Of a DNA stretch of 50,846 bases, positions 25,408 to 34,164 are shown piece by piece. Location: assembly GCA_020846775.1 (NCBI GenBank), contig JADLDG010000001.1, forward strand, positions 1 to 50,846, written 5' to 3'. The notes below the pieces were generated by a model. It ran no database searches, was not told the DNA's origin, and saw nothing but the letters and a program-made list of their open reading frames with translations. Every line of letters starts with the position of its first letter. The stretch's first letter is position 1. The position numbers were made by a program, and so were the translations under genes. The DNA is from Nitrospirota bacterium (GTDB taxonomy: Bacteria > Nitrospirota > 9FT-COMBO-42-15 > HDB-SIOI813).

Positions 25408-26532
25408 TTGAAAATAGCAATTATCAGAAAGAAATATAATCCGTTTGGCGGGGCCGAGCGTTACCTGAATCTGCTGGCCTCTCATCTTGTTCGTGAAGGA
25501 CACGATGTCCATATCTTTGCCAACAAGTGGCCCGGGGGAACTAATAACGGTGTAACTTTTCATAAGGTCCCAATGATTGGAGGGTTGTCAATACTCAAGG
25601 TCTGGAGCTTTGCTGTTGCGGCATGGGTTGTATTAAGACGATTTGATGCTGATATCATATTCAGCAATGAAAGGTTGTTTTCTCAGGATATACTAAGAAC
25701 ATCAGACGGGGTACACAAGACATGGCTCAGGATAAGGATGCGATACTCCTCTCCTTTCAGGAGGCTCTCATTCATTATTAATCCTCTGCACCTGTCCATA
25801 CGTATCCTCGACTGGCATATCTTTAACAGGAGGGCATACAGGAAGATTATCGCTCCATCAAATTTCATAAAACAAAATATCCTGTCGGAATACAGGAATG
25901 TGCGTCCGGATGATATCACTGTTATATATAACGGCGTTGATCTTGATCGTTTTCATCCTGCTAATGAAAATAAATACCGCGACCTGATACGCAAACAGCT
26001 TGGTATAACTGAGACTGTTAAACTACTCTTATTTATCGGTACGGGATTTGAAAGAAAGGGGCTAAGATACGCCATCGAGAGCATGCAGTATCTCCCTGCA
26101 AATACGTTCCTTGCAGTGATAGGGAAAGGCAGTATTAAATTATATAAAGAAATTGCTGAAAAGATTTCTGTGTCTGACAGGGTACTCTTTTTAGGCCCGG
26201 TAGACGATGCAGAAAGGTATTATGCCGCATCAGATATTCTTGTAGCGCCAACGCTTTATGAACCTATGGCAAATGTCATCCTTGAGGCACTGGCATCCGG
26301 CCTCCCCGTAGTTACTACACGGGATAGCGGAAATTCTGAGGTAGTTTCAGCTGGAGAAAATGGATGGCTCATTGATGATCCGACTGACGCTGAAGAAATA
26401 GCTGAAAGGATAAGACAGACACTTGATAATGCTGTTACGCCGATCATCAAAAAGACGGCGAGAAAAAGGGCAGAAGAGTTTACATTTGACAGGACATTAA
26501 GGAATATGCTTTCTGTTATCTGCAACAGATAA
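25408..26532 (+). CDS. Family 4 glycosyltransferase (WaaG-like)
   Basis: 374 residues, GT-B fold. N-terminal IIRKKYNPFGGAERYLNLLA, HIFANKWP; C-terminal donor site with LLFIGTGFERKGLRYAIES and the E-x7-E type motif YEPMANVILEALASGLPVV. WaaG transfers the first outer-core glucose; the motif set and neighbourhood are compatible but specificity is not proven. Probable TTG start at 25408, 48 nt after the kinase gene. Confidence 0.85.
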   Translation: MKIAIIRKKYNPFGGAERYLNLLASHLVREGHDVHIFANKWPGGTNNGVTFHKVPMIGGLSILKVWSFAVAAWVVLRRFDADIIFSNERLFSQDILRTSDGVHKTWLRIRMRYSSPFRRLSFIINPLHLSIRILDWHIFNRRAYRKIIAPSNFIKQNILSEYRNVRPDDITVIYNGVDLDRFHPANENKYRDLIRKQLGITETVKLLLFIGTGFERKGLRYAIESMQYLPANTFLAVIGKGSIKLYKEIAEKISVSDRVLFLGPVDDAERYYAASDILVAPTLYEPMANVILEALASGLPVVTTRDSGNSEVVSAGENGWLIDDPTDAEEIAERIRQTLDNAVTPIIKKTARKRAEEFTFDRTLRNMLSVICNR

Positions 26533-26571
26533 TTACAATCTAATTGAATATGGTTCGCAGGTAGTGACGAA

Positions 26572-27555
26572 ATGATCAAGGTCTTATTTATTATCCAGGA
26601 CGACAGACTTCCCAGCAGCAGGATAAGGGTTTTAAACCTGCTGCCTGAAATACAGAAATATGGGATTGAGACTGACGTTGTTCAATATCCAAAAAATAAC
26701 TTAGATAAAATAAGTCTTATTAAGAAATGTGCAAATTACGATATAACATATCTTCAAAAGAAATTATTGTCTCCTGTGGATGCCTTCCTTTTAAGAAAAT
26801 TTGCCAGAAAGTTAATCTTCGATTTTGATGACGCCATTTATTACAGACAGTATGATCATAAGACGTCACGCAGCTGGTCACGATATAAGAAGTTTAAATA
26901 CCTGATAAAACAAGTGGATATTGTTGTAGCAGGAAACAGAATCCTTGCTGATAACGCCGGCTGGTTAAATAAAAATGTATTTATTCTCCCTTCCGCTGTT
27001 GAAACGCGTAATATACCATTAAAGGAACACAATGGGCCGGATGATAAGACAATCATCGGCTGGGTGGGCGGAGAGGTAAACCTTCCTTACCTCAAGATAT
27101 TATCACATTCTGTACTGCCCAGACTCTCCATGGAACATAAAATAGATTTCAGGATATTAAGCAGCAAGACCATCGAAATTCCTTCGGTCGAAGTGACATT
27201 CATACCCTGGAGTCTTGAGACTCAGGAAAGGGAGATTGCGCTGTTTGATATCGGGGTCATGCCTCTGCCGGATAATAAATATACAGAGGGCAAGTGTGCA
27301 TATAAGGCATTGCAGTACATGGCTGCTTCAGTACCACCTGTATGCTCAGACGTCGGGGTCAACAGCGACATTATTGAAAATGGCAGGGATGGATTTGTAG
27401 TACAATCAGAAGATGAATACTATAATGTATTAAGCATGCTGATTGAGAATAAAGACCTTAGAATAAAAATGGGACATAACGCCCGCATCAAGGTTGAAGG
27501 GAATTACTCGATTCCAATTATAGGGAAAAAGCTATCTAATATTTTGAAGCTTTAG
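26572..27555 (+). CDS. Glycosyltransferase, GT4/group 1 type
   Basis: 327 residues. LFIIQDDRLPSSRIRVLNLL at the N-terminus, KLIFDFDDAIYY in the N-domain, donor-domain IIGWVGGEVNLPYLKIL and the terminal KCAYKALQYMAASVPPVCSD motif. Resembles GTs of polysaccharide clusters; sugar and linkage unknown. 39 nt after the previous GT. Confidence 0.8.
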   Translation: MIKVLFIIQDDRLPSSRIRVLNLLPEIQKYGIETDVVQYPKNNLDKISLIKKCANYDITYLQKKLLSPVDAFLLRKFARKLIFDFDDAIYYRQYDHKTSRSWSRYKKFKYLIKQVDIVVAGNRILADNAGWLNKNVFILPSAVETRNIPLKEHNGPDDKTIIGWVGGEVNLPYLKILSHSVLPRLSMEHKIDFRILSSKTIEIPSVEVTFIPWSLETQEREIALFDIGVMPLPDNKYTEGKCAYKALQYMAASVPPVCSDVGVNSDIIENGRDGFVVQSEDEYYNVLSMLIENKDLRIKMGHNARIKVEGNYSIPIIGKKLSNILKL

Positions 27556-27614
27556 ATTGAATCAGGTTGAAATTAAAATGACGTTTGTAAGTAATGAACA
27601 TGGAGGTGTTTAAT

Positions 27615-27641
27615 ATGCCCGGATGGGAGACATTCAATTGA
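27615..27641 (+). CDS. Possible 8-residue upstream ORF coupled to the PbgA-like gene
   Basis: GGAGG (27602-27606) is ideally spaced for ATG 27615, which encodes MPGWETFN and a TGA at 27639-27641. This TGA overlaps a TTG (27638) that is in frame with the next gene. It could couple translation of the membrane protein. No evidence beyond spacing. Confidence 0.3.
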   Translation: MPGWETFN

Positions 27642-29527
27642 AATATTCAAATTACTTAAGAGAACTATTCTATTTTGTTCTTGGCAATTACTTACTCTCT
27701 CTCTTTCTTGCCAGGGAATACCTCTCCTTTGCACCGACTTTTGAAACACACCTGGGATGGTTCTATACACGAGTTGCCTTTTTATCTCACTTTGCAATGA
27801 TACTGATGATCATCGGGATTATTCTGCTTCCATTCACATTATTCATCCGAAGCAGGATACAGATGTGGATACTTCCACCTCTAATGATGTTCATTTATCA
27901 GACTATGCTCCTTACAGATGTTAAGATATACACGCTCTTCCGCTTTCACTTCAATGGCCTGGTCTTTAACACACTTACAACAGAGGGCTCATGGGATTCA
28001 GTCAAGCTTGGAAATAAGACAATCCTTACCATTGTTATTGTGTTACTACTCCTCGCAGCTGCAGAATGGGGGGGAATGGGATTACTGATGCGATATAAAT
28101 CGGGACGTAGTAATAATGTCAGCCGTGAGCATTTGAAATGGCGAAAGAGTCTCATTTATATCATCCTGCCTTTTTTTATTATTGTTGTTACCGACAAACT
28201 GCTCTTTGCCTATGCCAATTTTTATGAGATGACGAATATCACCCGATATCAAAAATTATTTCCATTATATCAGCCTCTGTTTATGGATGAGACTTTTGAG
28301 AAATACCTTGGGTGGAAGAAAGAGCGCTCGACTGCCCTGCTGCCCAACCAAACCGGAACTATGCTTAACTACCCGCATAGGGATCCTGATACAAGCGGTG
28401 ATCTTAAGAAATGGAACATTGTCTGGATTACTATTGAGTCATGGCGATTTGATATGATGAACCGGGATATCACTCCTAACATTTCTGACTTCACTAAGGA
28501 GGCGCTTATTTTTAATAACCACTACAGCGGAGGCAACGCATCCCGCTTCGGGATATTTTCCATGTTCTATGGAATCTATGGCACCTACTGGCACCAGTTC
28601 CTTTCTGAACGCCGGTCTCCGGTATTGATAGACACACTAATGAAGCTTGGTTATGATTTAAATATTATGTCAAGCACCAGACTCACTTATCCTGAGATGA
28701 GAAGCACCGCGTTTGTAAAGGTTCCGGAAACCTCCATTGAAGACCACATTTCTGGAAATGCAGGAGATGAGAGGGACACCAACATGGAGAAACTTTTCAG
28801 GACATTTTTGAATAACAGAGACAAAGACAAGCCATTCTTCTCCTTTATGTTTCTGGACGCCCCTCATGCCCCGTATCGTTTTCCGAAGGGATTCGAAAAA
28901 TATACTCCAGTAGTAGATGAGGTAAATTATTTCCAGGTTAAGAAAAACGGGTCTGAAGTCAACCAGGACCATCCGTTGTTTAACCGTTACAGGAATGCAA
29001 TCTACTTTGATGACTCTGTTGTGGGAAGGATTATCAGGGATATTAAAGATACCGGTCAGATGGACAAGACAATTATCGTAATTACAGGAGATCATGGAGA
29101 AGAGTTTTTTGAGACCGGATATTATGGACACAATACTACATTCTCACCCTGGCAGTCCAAGGTTCCCTTTATCCTGTATGTCCCCGGGATTAAACCTCAC
29201 AAGGTAGACCGATTGACAAGCCATCTTGATTTAGCCCCGACAATGTTGTCTTTAATCGGGATCAGGACTGATCCTTCTTATTATTCACAAGGCAGATCAC
29301 TCCTGGATGAGAATGAACACCCTTATGTTGTTATCAGCGGATGGGATACATTTGCTATGGTTGAGAAGGATGCTGCAATCGTCCTGTCAACAGAATCCTA
29401 CAATGCAGGAATGGCTGATGTTTATACGGGGAATTATGAACCCGCAGAAGATCCCAAGGTTATCCTGAAAGAAAAGATGGGACAGCTTGTTGAGGTAACA
29501 AAAAACCTTGGATCTTTTCTGAAATAA
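27623..29527 (+). CDS. Inner-membrane sulfatase-fold protein, PbgA/YejM-like
   Basis: 634 residues. Five transmembrane helices in residues 10-200, then a periplasmic sulfatase/alkaline-phosphatase-fold domain: NIVWITIESWRFDMM (metal site), GGNASRFGIFSMFYG (nucleophile region), FLDAPHAPY, VITGDHGEEFFETGYYGH. The layout and GIFSMFYG segment match YejM/PbgA (which senses LPS and regulates its synthesis) better than EptA; the nucleophile Ser/Thr position shows NASR. It could regulate LPS synthesis or modify the core. The ATG at 27623 is 16 nt from GGAGG; TTG 27638 is an alternative. Confidence 0.82.
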   Translation: MGDIQLKYSNYLRELFYFVLGNYLLSLFLAREYLSFAPTFETHLGWFYTRVAFLSHFAMILMIIGIILLPFTLFIRSRIQMWILPPLMMFIYQTMLLTDVKIYTLFRFHFNGLVFNTLTTEGSWDSVKLGNKTILTIVIVLLLLAAAEWGGMGLLMRYKSGRSNNVSREHLKWRKSLIYIILPFFIIVVTDKLLFAYANFYEMTNITRYQKLFPLYQPLFMDETFEKYLGWKKERSTALLPNQTGTMLNYPHRDPDTSGDLKKWNIVWITIESWRFDMMNRDITPNISDFTKEALIFNNHYSGGNASRFGIFSMFYGIYGTYWHQFLSERRSPVLIDTLMKLGYDLNIMSSTRLTYPEMRSTAFVKVPETSIEDHISGNAGDERDTNMEKLFRTFLNNRDKDKPFFSFMFLDAPHAPYRFPKGFEKYTPVVDEVNYFQVKKNGSEVNQDHPLFNRYRNAIYFDDSVVGRIIRDIKDTGQMDKTIIVITGDHGEEFFETGYYGHNTTFSPWQSKVPFILYVPGIKPHKVDRLTSHLDLAPTMLSLIGIRTDPSYYSQGRSLLDENEHPYVVISGWDTFAMVEKDAAIVLSTESYNAGMADVYTGNYEPAEDPKVILKEKMGQLVEVTKNLGSFLK

Positions 29528-29536
29528 TATCTTAAG

Positions 29537-30640
29537 ATGGGCACCTGTACACAGGACATCAACTTCATCAGACTTTTCAAGTTAAGATACATCGGCGATG
29601 TATTGCTGACTACGCCTGCCATAAGGCTGATACGTCAGTCATATCCATATGCCCATATTACTGTTGTCGTTAACAGCGGTACTAACGATGTCATACGATA
29701 CAACCCACATATAGACAATATTATTACTATTGACAGGAGGATGATTGAGAAAGCAGATTTATTCAGCAGGCTTCGATATGAATGGAACACCCTGAAAACC
29801 CTCCGCGAACAGCCATGTGATCTTTCTGTGGATTTCGACAGCGGAGAAAGGGCTGCTTATCTATCTTTACTGAGTAATACCCGGATCAGGATAGGATTAA
29901 GATATCCCAAAGGTATACGTAAACTGATCTTCAACAGGCAGGTTAAAATCAACAGCCACACCCATACCGTTGAAAGAAACCTGCTGTTAGTTGAACAGGC
30001 CATCAATCTGTCAAGAACAGATGCAAGACTTGAACTTTATACGGGTTCAGAAGAGGAAGACTATATAGAATCATGGTTACTCAGCAACGGGCTGTTACAC
30101 AAGGACTATGTAGTTGTACATCCCGGCGCCCGCTTCTCTTTTAAACGCTGGTCCATAGAGAAATGGGCGGCGACTATTGATCTTATCCAGAGAGAGCTGT
30201 GTATTCCAGTCGTTATCAGCGGTGGTCAGAAAGAGTTGGACGATGTTAGGGCAATAGCATCCCTGATGACAACACCAGCATACTCTATAGCAGGCAGGAC
30301 GAGCATACTGGACCTTGCAGCTTTGCTGAAAAAGGCCGCTCTATTCATCGGCAATGACAGCGGCCCCACGCATATGGCTGCTGCCTCCGGCACAAAGGTA
30401 ATCGCCCTGTTCGGGCCGACTTCACCTGCAGTCTGGAGACCATGGGGAGATGGCCATACTGTTATATACAAACAGTTTGATTGCAGCCCCTGCGGCCGCA
30501 TACACTGTGACCTGAAAAATGAAGGTTGCATGGAAAAGATAAGCATTGCTGAGGTGTTCAGCGCTGTATGTCAGAGTCTCGCCGCTGTCCCCATTTTTCA
30601 TGTCAGAAGCTTATACTTGCCCTTGCACTATACATATTAA
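29537..30640 (+). CDS. GT9 heptosyltransferase (WaaQ/heptosyltransferase III-like)
   Basis: 367 residues. N-terminal IRLFKLRYIGDVLLTTPAIR, IGLRYPKGIRK; C-terminal VVHPGARFSFKRWSIEKWA, GNDSGPTHMAAASGTKVIAL, FGPTSPAVWRPWG and Cys-rich CSPCGRIHC..EGCM. The third GT9 of the cluster, most like branch heptosyltransferases. The 3' end overlaps the convergent outer-membrane protein gene by 38 nt, so the last dozen residues (YLPLHYTY) may be an unselected extension. Confidence 0.87.
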   Translation: MGTCTQDINFIRLFKLRYIGDVLLTTPAIRLIRQSYPYAHITVVVNSGTNDVIRYNPHIDNIITIDRRMIEKADLFSRLRYEWNTLKTLREQPCDLSVDFDSGERAAYLSLLSNTRIRIGLRYPKGIRKLIFNRQVKINSHTHTVERNLLLVEQAINLSRTDARLELYTGSEEEDYIESWLLSNGLLHKDYVVVHPGARFSFKRWSIEKWAATIDLIQRELCIPVVISGGQKELDDVRAIASLMTTPAYSIAGRTSILDLAALLKKAALFIGNDSGPTHMAAASGTKVIALFGPTSPAVWRPWGDGHTVIYKQFDCSPCGRIHCDLKNEGCMEKISIAEVFSAVCQSLAAVPIFHVRSLYLPLHYTY

Positions 30641-31352
30641 CATCAGAGAAATCTGCCTGAATGGCAAAGCTCAGGAAGAGTAAACTCAACCTCGTCCCGA
30701 CAAACAGCTTGGTCGCACTTGTACTGACACTATCAAAATCCAGGAAATTAACGCTCTCTGATGCGTGGACCCAGACCTGCCCTATGCCGCCATATGGGGT
30801 AATGGGACCAAATCCCTTGCTTACAGATGCGTCAAGTCCGTAGGTAGATACATCAATATCATCAACTCCTGCCAGTGTAGTATAACTCCCCCTTATTGCA
30901 ACAGCAGGAGAAATAATGCTTCCCTTTAAGACCGCCCATTTAAGCTCTCCTCCGTAAAGTTTGATATTTGAACCAGGGAGGGCAGCAAAAACAGCGCCGA
31001 CATCAATTCCAAAGGGAAGTCCTTTTTGTGCATGAATCCTTGGCAATAAGATATAATCCGGCGGATTGCCGTCAGAAACGGCCTTTTTCCAGACAGATGA
31101 ACCTGAGTCAATCTTTGTAGCCGTCATCTCAACGCCTACATCAAAACCCAGTATTCCAAGAGGTTCAGCAGGTGCAAGTGGAATATAGCTTATCATCAGA
31201 CCAGCCTGTTTACTAAGGTCTTTGAACTCGCTCTCCAGCAACCCTGAATTAAGTTTGATGTCATTGCCTGCGGCATTAACGTATGATGCAGCAGAAATGA
31301 TAAGAAGTACACAAACCAGTGAAGATATCGTCAATTTAACTATTTTTTCCAT
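30603..31352 (-). CDS. Predicted outer-membrane beta-barrel protein, unknown function
   Basis: A 249-residue precursor with a Sec signal peptide (about 1-27, cleavage near VNA-AGN). The mature part is rich in alternating hydrophobic/polar strands with glycines (IDVGAVFAALPGSNIKLYGG, AVAIRGSYTTLAG, TPYGGIGQVWV) and ends ARASISF, a C-terminal Phe beta-signal. Probably an 8-10-stranded barrel. AGGAGGG precedes ATG 31352. It stands alone, facing the LPS cluster tail to tail. Confidence 0.75.
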   Translation of the reverse strand: MEKIVKLTISSLVCVLLIISAASYVNAAGNDIKLNSGLLESEFKDLSKQAGLMISYIPLAPAEPLGILGFDVGVEMTATKIDSGSSVWKKAVSDGNPPDYILLPRIHAQKGLPFGIDVGAVFAALPGSNIKLYGGELKWAVLKGSIISPAVAIRGSYTTLAGVDDIDVSTYGLDASVSKGFGPITPYGGIGQVWVHASESVNFLDFDSVSTSATKLFVGTRLSLLFLSFAIQADFSDVNMYSARASISF

Positions 31353-31514
31353 TAATCCCTCCTATCAGCGATAACTCATCGTCTGTCAATTCTATATTAA
31401 ATATCAAATCAGTAATCTCATGCTATACCATATCGTCCGCTCAAATCAACCTATCATATAAAGACATTCTCTATCAAGGAAATTTTAGGAATTAAGGTAA
31501 CCCCTCGGTGAATG

Positions 31515-31587
31515 GGGGTGATTTGTCACCCTGACTTGTTTCAGGGTCTAAAATAGATGCTGAACCAAGTTCAGCATGACAGGTTGC
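31515..31587 (+). repeat. Family-C dispersed repeat (GAAACAAGTTCAGGATGACA type)
   Basis: GTCACCCTGACTTGTTTCAG and CTGAACCAAGTTCAGCATGA form two facing half-palindromes. The same family is at 18482-18506 (inside waaF) and 36337-36440. The rest of 31353-31632 has no recognisable gene. Confidence 0.7.
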
Positions 31588-31632
31588 CCCGGTTCACCAA
31601 GGGATTACGAATTAAGATTGAAATCAACGATC

Positions 31633-32208
31633 TCACCGATGTGCTCTGGTCATCATATCTTCAATATATCCTGTTGTTCTTTTCGCTACTACAAGAGAGT
31701 CAATCATAAGGGAAAGTTCCTTATTGTACTGCAGGGCGCTCGCTGTCAGGTTGTGACTTCCAATGAATGTGTACCTGTCGTCAATTACGATGGCCTTGAC
31801 GTGAGTACGTCTGTTTGGTGAATCAAAGAAGACCTTAACTCCGCCATTCGTAAGCTTGCCTGCAGTAATTCTGTTATCATTGTTAAGTGACGAAGAGTTA
31901 CCCTCTTCTTCTTCGAGTATTACTTTAACTTTAACTCCTCTTTTCGCAGCCTTTATTAGTGCGTCTTTAACCTTATTTGACGCACTCTTCTTCTTACCGG
32001 TTGTCTTGAATATATACATGCTGACAAGGATACCGGACTGCGCTTGATTTATCTTGTCCAGGAGTGAATCAAGATACCTGCTGTCTTCAAGGACAAGGAC
32101 ACCGTTTCCTTCCGGACTGACGGGGCCCAATGTCTGCTGTTCACTGCAAGCAAATGCCGGAAAAAGAAATGAGACAGCTAACAATATTGCAATTAGTCTC
32201 TTTATCAT
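31633..32208 (-). CDS. Phospholipase D-like lipoprotein (single HKD motif)
   Basis: 191 residues from ATG 32208, chosen because a lipoprotein signal peptide then begins at residue 1 (MIKRLIAILLAVSFLFPAF, lipobox Cys at about 20). The PLD domain contains one complete H-x-K-x4-D motif in THVKAIVIDDRYTFIGSHN (about 130-150), typical of Nuc-like PLD nucleases or phospholipases that dimerise to form the active site. A PLD-typical VSMYIF strand and a Lys-rich segment (TTGKKKSASNK) precede it. A TGCTAATCT extended -10 lies 7 nt before the ATG, suggesting almost no leader. Substrate unknown. Confidence 0.82.
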   Translation of the reverse strand: MIKRLIAILLAVSFLFPAFACSEQQTLGPVSPEGNGVLVLEDSRYLDSLLDKINQAQSGILVSMYIFKTTGKKKSASNKVKDALIKAAKRGVKVKVILEEEEGNSSSLNNDNRITAGKLTNGGVKVFFDSPNRRTHVKAIVIDDRYTFIGSHNLTASALQYNKELSLMIDSLVVAKRTTGYIEDMMTRAHR

Positions 32209-32242
32209 GCAGATAAGATTAGCATAGTTACGCGTGCTATAT

Positions 32243-32713
32243 CTACAGAAGTTTCGGTCGGACAGAGTAATCGTTTTGATTCCTAAAATGAATTTTGTAC
32301 TTATTAGTCGCAATAAGTGTAGAAAGACCACACACTGGGATAATTACTCCGTCAACCTCTACTACTTCCTTGTCCTAATCAACCGCCTCAAAAGAAATTG
32401 CTCCTATTTTGCCTATAAGATCAATTACAATATCTTCAGATTCCGGGGCAATCCTGACAACAGCATATTGTGCAACATCATCATTAATATTAAATACATC
32501 TTCAGATCCAAAGACCTTATAAAGCACTTCTTTCATTTTCCTTATGGTTTCCGGCGCTGTATCTACGATGAGGCCAATATCATGAGTTGTCCTGTAATAT
32601 ACATGAAGAATAACAGCACATCCTCCGACTACTATGTATTTTATTCCTGCGCGATTAAGTGCATCACACAACCTAACTAATTCTTTTTGTAGTTCCAGTT
32701 TCAGCCTCTTCAT
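32243..32713 (-). pseudogene. Degraded AbiEii/MNT-type nucleotidyltransferase
   Basis: The reading frame resembles a small nucleotidyltransferase: YIVVGGCAVILHVYYRTT, HDIGLIVD, then ISFEAVD and a TAG at 32375. Translation beyond the TAG continues in the same frame with family-like sequence (DKEVVEVDGVIIPV) to another stop at 32243. The catalytic D-x-D is also altered to D-I-G. A nonsense codon plus loss of a catalytic Asp indicates an inactive gene. Its 5' end is near the intact nucleotidyltransferase upstream. Confidence 0.7.
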
Positions 32714-32829
32714 TTGTTTATCTTGGGACAAAATAGATTACATGGAATTTCAGAAAACCATAGAGGACTTTGAGAAGATTGATGAGAAGTATGGAAATGA
32801 AGGTAGGTTTTAAGACAATCTGTACTCCT

Positions 32830-33765
32830 TTATAAAGTAATATCCGGTATATACTCAGCAATCCGTCCTTTAATGTAGCTCTTCCACTTAGCTGGCAGGG
32901 TCTCCAAATAGGACAAGGCATTTATCAGATCATCAGGCCTTTTTGAAATCTCTCTTAATATCGCTGCGGCCTGCATAATATCCTTTTCTTTTTTATCTTT
33001 AACCCTTCTGTTCTTTGCAATTAATATCTTGTGGTATGCAAGTACCCACGGATTCGGCACAATAAATTTATACCCATCTTTCTCTACCTCAATCTGCTGA
33101 TCAAACAACATCCTGAGATACCTCAAAGGAGTCGCACTTATTTTGAGAGGCTTGATGTAAACAGGCTCGTCCGTACCCCTGCCGCCTTGAGGAGCCAGAA
33201 ACTCTATTTTAAAAATACCATTTGTAAAGAAATTGGACCCATCCGGGTTGAATCCCAGAGAAAATCCGAGAGGCTTTAGAAGCAACACTATATCTATATT
33301 TTTGCCGCGGTAAGGAATATTTAAAAGGAAATCTATATCCTGGGTCTTAATCGTCGGCAAATTAAGTTTCATCTCCTCCTTAAGGATAGGGAAACAGTAT
33401 GAACCGATAAGGATTACCCGTATATCATTCTGCGAAAGAACTTTTATAATGTCATCTACCGTAACCCTCTGAGTATCTATCACCTTAGCTATAATTGTTA
33501 TCTCTTTAGATATCTCCTTTATTTGTCCTTCCAGTAATTTTCTTCTGTTTATTGCTTGAAGCAATCCCGGTGGTATCTCAGTGCCCAGGGAAACAGACTT
33601 CACTTTTTTCCCTTCTCTCCACTGATGATAGTAGTAGGTTGATTTGCCAATCTTCTTGGCGGAAATACTGCCTCCTGGCAGATTTTTAATTTCATCATCA
33701 ATGCGGGAAAGTTCTCTTATAAAGAATATATAATTTTCCTCTAATGTTTTTTTGATGATACTCAT
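32830..33765 (-). CDS. Nucleotidyltransferase-domain protein with N-terminal LPxGS/YYY-type domain
   Basis: 311 residues. N-terminal domain LPGGSISAKKIGKSTYYYHQ followed by WREGKKVKSVSLG, a pattern like DUF6788, then a helix, then a nucleotidyltransferase core: VILIGSYCFPIL (G-S) and TQDIDFLLN (D-x-D, about residues 143-151), and GIFKIEFLAP (third acidic). Similar to NTP_transf_8 (PF12281)-type proteins. Both catalytic Asp are kept, unlike the neighbouring pseudogene. Possible toxin-like or defence role; unproven. ATG 33765 follows the promoter by only about 4 nt. Confidence 0.75.
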   Translation of the reverse strand: MSIIKKTLEENYIFFIRELSRIDDEIKNLPGGSISAKKIGKSTYYYHQWREGKKVKSVSLGTEIPPGLLQAINRRKLLEGQIKEISKEITIIAKVIDTQRVTVDDIIKVLSQNDIRVILIGSYCFPILKEEMKLNLPTIKTQDIDFLLNIPYRGKNIDIVLLLKPLGFSLGFNPDGSNFFTNGIFKIEFLAPQGGRGTDEPVYIKPLKISATPLRYLRMLFDQQIEVEKDGYKFIVPNPWVLAYHKILIAKNRRVKDKKEKDIMQAAAILREISKRPDDLINALSYLETLPAKWKSYIKGRIAEYIPDITL

Positions 33766-33817
33766 GGTTAACTACATATTAACTACATATTATCTTAATG
33801 TCAATATTGTAGTTAAC
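33766..33817 (-). promoter_or_regulatory. Promoter overlapped by three TGTAGTTAA operator-like repeats
   Basis: Minus strand: TTGACA (33799-33804), 17-nt spacer, TAATAT (33776-33781). GTTAACTACA (33767-33776) and its perfect inverse TGTAGTTAAC (33808-33817) flank the promoter, and a third copy TTAACTACAT lies at 33779-33788. This layout is expected for an autoregulated gene. The predicted start lies about 4 nt from the ATG. Confidence 0.6.
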
Positions 33818-33953
33818 GAGCGACTTAATTTCAATCCTGGGAAATAATTTGGGGACAGTATGTCTATTTCTCTTAATAAAAGAATAATTCTGTATACCGA
33901 TCTTAAGATCTAATGCCAAATGATGTCTCCGGAACAAGCATACGCTTTTAATT

Positions 33954-34066
33954 CTATGCAAACATTAATCTCTCTTCCTTAGGATCTGGTACAGGGTCTC
34001 CGAACTCCTTGGCTGTTTCAATCCATGACTGAATTGCTCTTCGGCATTTCCTAATGCAGTTTCCGC
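33954..34066 (-). pseudogene. HicB-type antitoxin C-terminal remnant with frameshift
   Basis: Reverse frame reads AIQSWIETAKEFGDPVPDPK and ERLMFA to a TAG at 33954, the classic HicB tail. In the adjacent frame just upstream is ETALGNAEE, the expected preceding residues, joined by a one-base loss (GAAGAGCAA for GAAGAGGCAA). No HicB N-terminus or HicA is present. The remaining sequence of 33818-34164 shows nothing else. Confidence 0.6.
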
Positions 34067-34164
34067 AGATTCCGATCAAAATTTTAATAGACTTTGAGGT
34101 AGTATAGCAAGAGCCTAATTTATTTTCATTCTCCTTTTGACGTCAGATTGCACTCAGTTAAGAA

